Shown piece after piece: positions 63,268-64,000 of a stretch of DNA of 64,000 nt (its first letter is position 1; each line of letters begins with the position of its first letter). The position numbers and the translations under genes were made by a program. The notes under the pieces were generated by a model. That model had not been told where the DNA came from, searched no databases, and worked only from the letters and a program-made list of their open reading frames with translations. The stretch comes from a virus: positions 1 through 64,000 of IMG/VR virus record IMGVR_UViG_3300034071_000719. The stretch is one strand, 5' to 3'.

Positions 63268-63997
63268 TTAAATAATCAAAAATTATTTTATGTCCGTGTC
63301 TATTAGGGTGTCCCCCATCTGGCCAAAATAACTCCTTCTCCTCTATTAGCGAATCTTGTAGTTTTTTAAAAACTACCAACTTATCTAAACTATCTATATC
63401 AAATAGTCTGTTAATCTTTTTATGCCAGGCCGAGTGCCAAATAATCGGGTGGATATAGTGTGGTAATAAGAATTCTGGAACACTGTTAATAACTGGATGT
63501 AAATTATTAAATTCACCCAATAATTCTACAGCTAATTTACTACACCCCCCGAGGCAATTTATTTTTTTACCCAATGAATTTAATTCATAATATGATTGCT
63601 TTAGTAATTCTTGTTGGCGATATAACAAGCTATCAATGGTGCGGAACTCGTACTCAAAATTTGTATATGGAGCTAAATTTCTAAGGGGATCTGTTTGAAA
63701 CCAAATAATATGATCGTAGTCCGTTAAGGTCAGTTGGCTTAATTGACAAATAGCATGATTAATTGATTCCCCTGCGCGAGAAATATTTGTTACAATATGA
63801 CCTGCATCTTCAAAATATTGCTGTAGACCGGTGTGTAACACTGTATAGTATCCTATATCGTCACCAAAAGTTGTTAAATCAAATCCGGCAGTTGTTAATT
63901 CTAGTTGAACCCATGCAGGCAAGGTGGTATGAAATCCGAACGGCGGGCACTCGGGCCAATCAACTCCTTTGAGTGTATTGTAGTAAGTGACCCACAC
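63251..63997 (-). CDS. SGNH-like hydrolase, probably cut by the window edge
   Basis: At least 248 residues. Motifs: MWVTYYNTLKGVDWPECP near the N terminus, SRAGESINHAICQ (block III-like Asn) and DGGHPNRHGHKI (His and Asp near the C terminus). The block I GDS is not obvious. The only start inside the window is GTG at 63997, 3 bases from the edge, and the frame stays open to the edge, so the true start may lie outside. Family assignment is moderate. Confidence 0.55.
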   Translation of the reverse strand: MWVTYYNTLKGVDWPECPPFGFHTTLPAWVQLELTTAGFDLTTFGDDIGYYTVLHTGLQQYFEDAGHIVTNISRAGESINHAICQLSQLTLTDYDHIIWFQTDPLRNLAPYTNFEYEFRTIDSLLYRQQELLKQSYYELNSLGKKINCLGGCSKLAVELLGEFNNLHPVINSVPEFLLPHYIHPIIWHSAWHKKINRLFDIDSLDKLVVFKKLQDSLIEEKELFWPDGGHPNRHGHKIIFDYLIDRLI

Positions 63998-64000
63998 ATC

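Overview
The window is a stretch of an AT-rich, T4-superfamily myovirus genome (tailed phage with contractile tail). The recombination pair gp46/gp47, the late sigma factor gp55 and the baseplate genes gp53, gp5, gp25 and gp6 identify it. The style (giant gp7-like baseplate protein, many phage-borne surface-sugar genes, N-terminal-twitch radical SAM proteins, GIY-YIG insertions) fits aquatic T4-like phages of cyanobacteria or SAR11-type hosts; the host itself cannot be read from the sequence. No integrase, tRNA, CRISPR array or insertion sequence was seen.

Layout. (1) 1-7068, minus strand: late sigma factor gp55, a GIY-YIG endonuclease, gp47, a sulfotransferase-like protein, gp46, an SGNH hydrolase, a histone-H1-like basic protein and a SegE-like GIY-YIG protein. 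Bases 1-331 hold no convincing gene but show a sigma-70-type promoter and a possible three-way-junction RNA. (2) 7069-7193: divergent promoter region. (3) 7194-17698, plus: baseplate module (tube-cap/initiator-like protein, gp53, hub-like protein, gp5 with a C-terminal lysozyme, gp25, gp6). (4) 17719-30486: one 4255-residue gp7-like baseplate protein with integrin-type FG-GAP repeats. (5) 30531-37720: tail-fibre and virion proteins that share N- or C-terminal modules. (6) 37721-37799: terminator hairpin interleaved with a promoter. (7) 37800-43935: glycosyltransferase-like proteins, a 2OG-oxygenase-like protein, a NeuD-type acyltransferase and a short DegT-type protein. (8) 43928-52626: seven consecutive, overlapping radical SAM genes, the most striking part of the window. 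(9) 52604-60052: an unknown 390-residue protein, two SGNH hydrolases flanking a 33-codon gene, a NodU-type carbamoyltransferase, an APS-kinase-like protein, dCMP deaminase and an 872-residue repeat protein. (10) 60033-64000, minus: DegT aminotransferase, sugar-nucleotide epimerase, a small unknown, ThyA and another SGNH-like protein, converging on block 9 with overlapping stop codons.

How it fits together. Left of 7.1 kb is DNA metabolism and late-transcription control; 7.2-37.7 kb builds the baseplate and fibres; 37.8-62.1 kb looks like an enzyme island for modifying glycans and possibly proteins of the virion or the infected cell. ThyA and dCMP deaminase supply dTMP. A shared motif close to TAAATACACTATAACA lies 18-27 bases before several start codons on both strands and is very likely the phage's late promoter, recognised by its own gp55. 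Three separate TTGAC[C/A]-N17 promoters look like early, host-sigma promoters.
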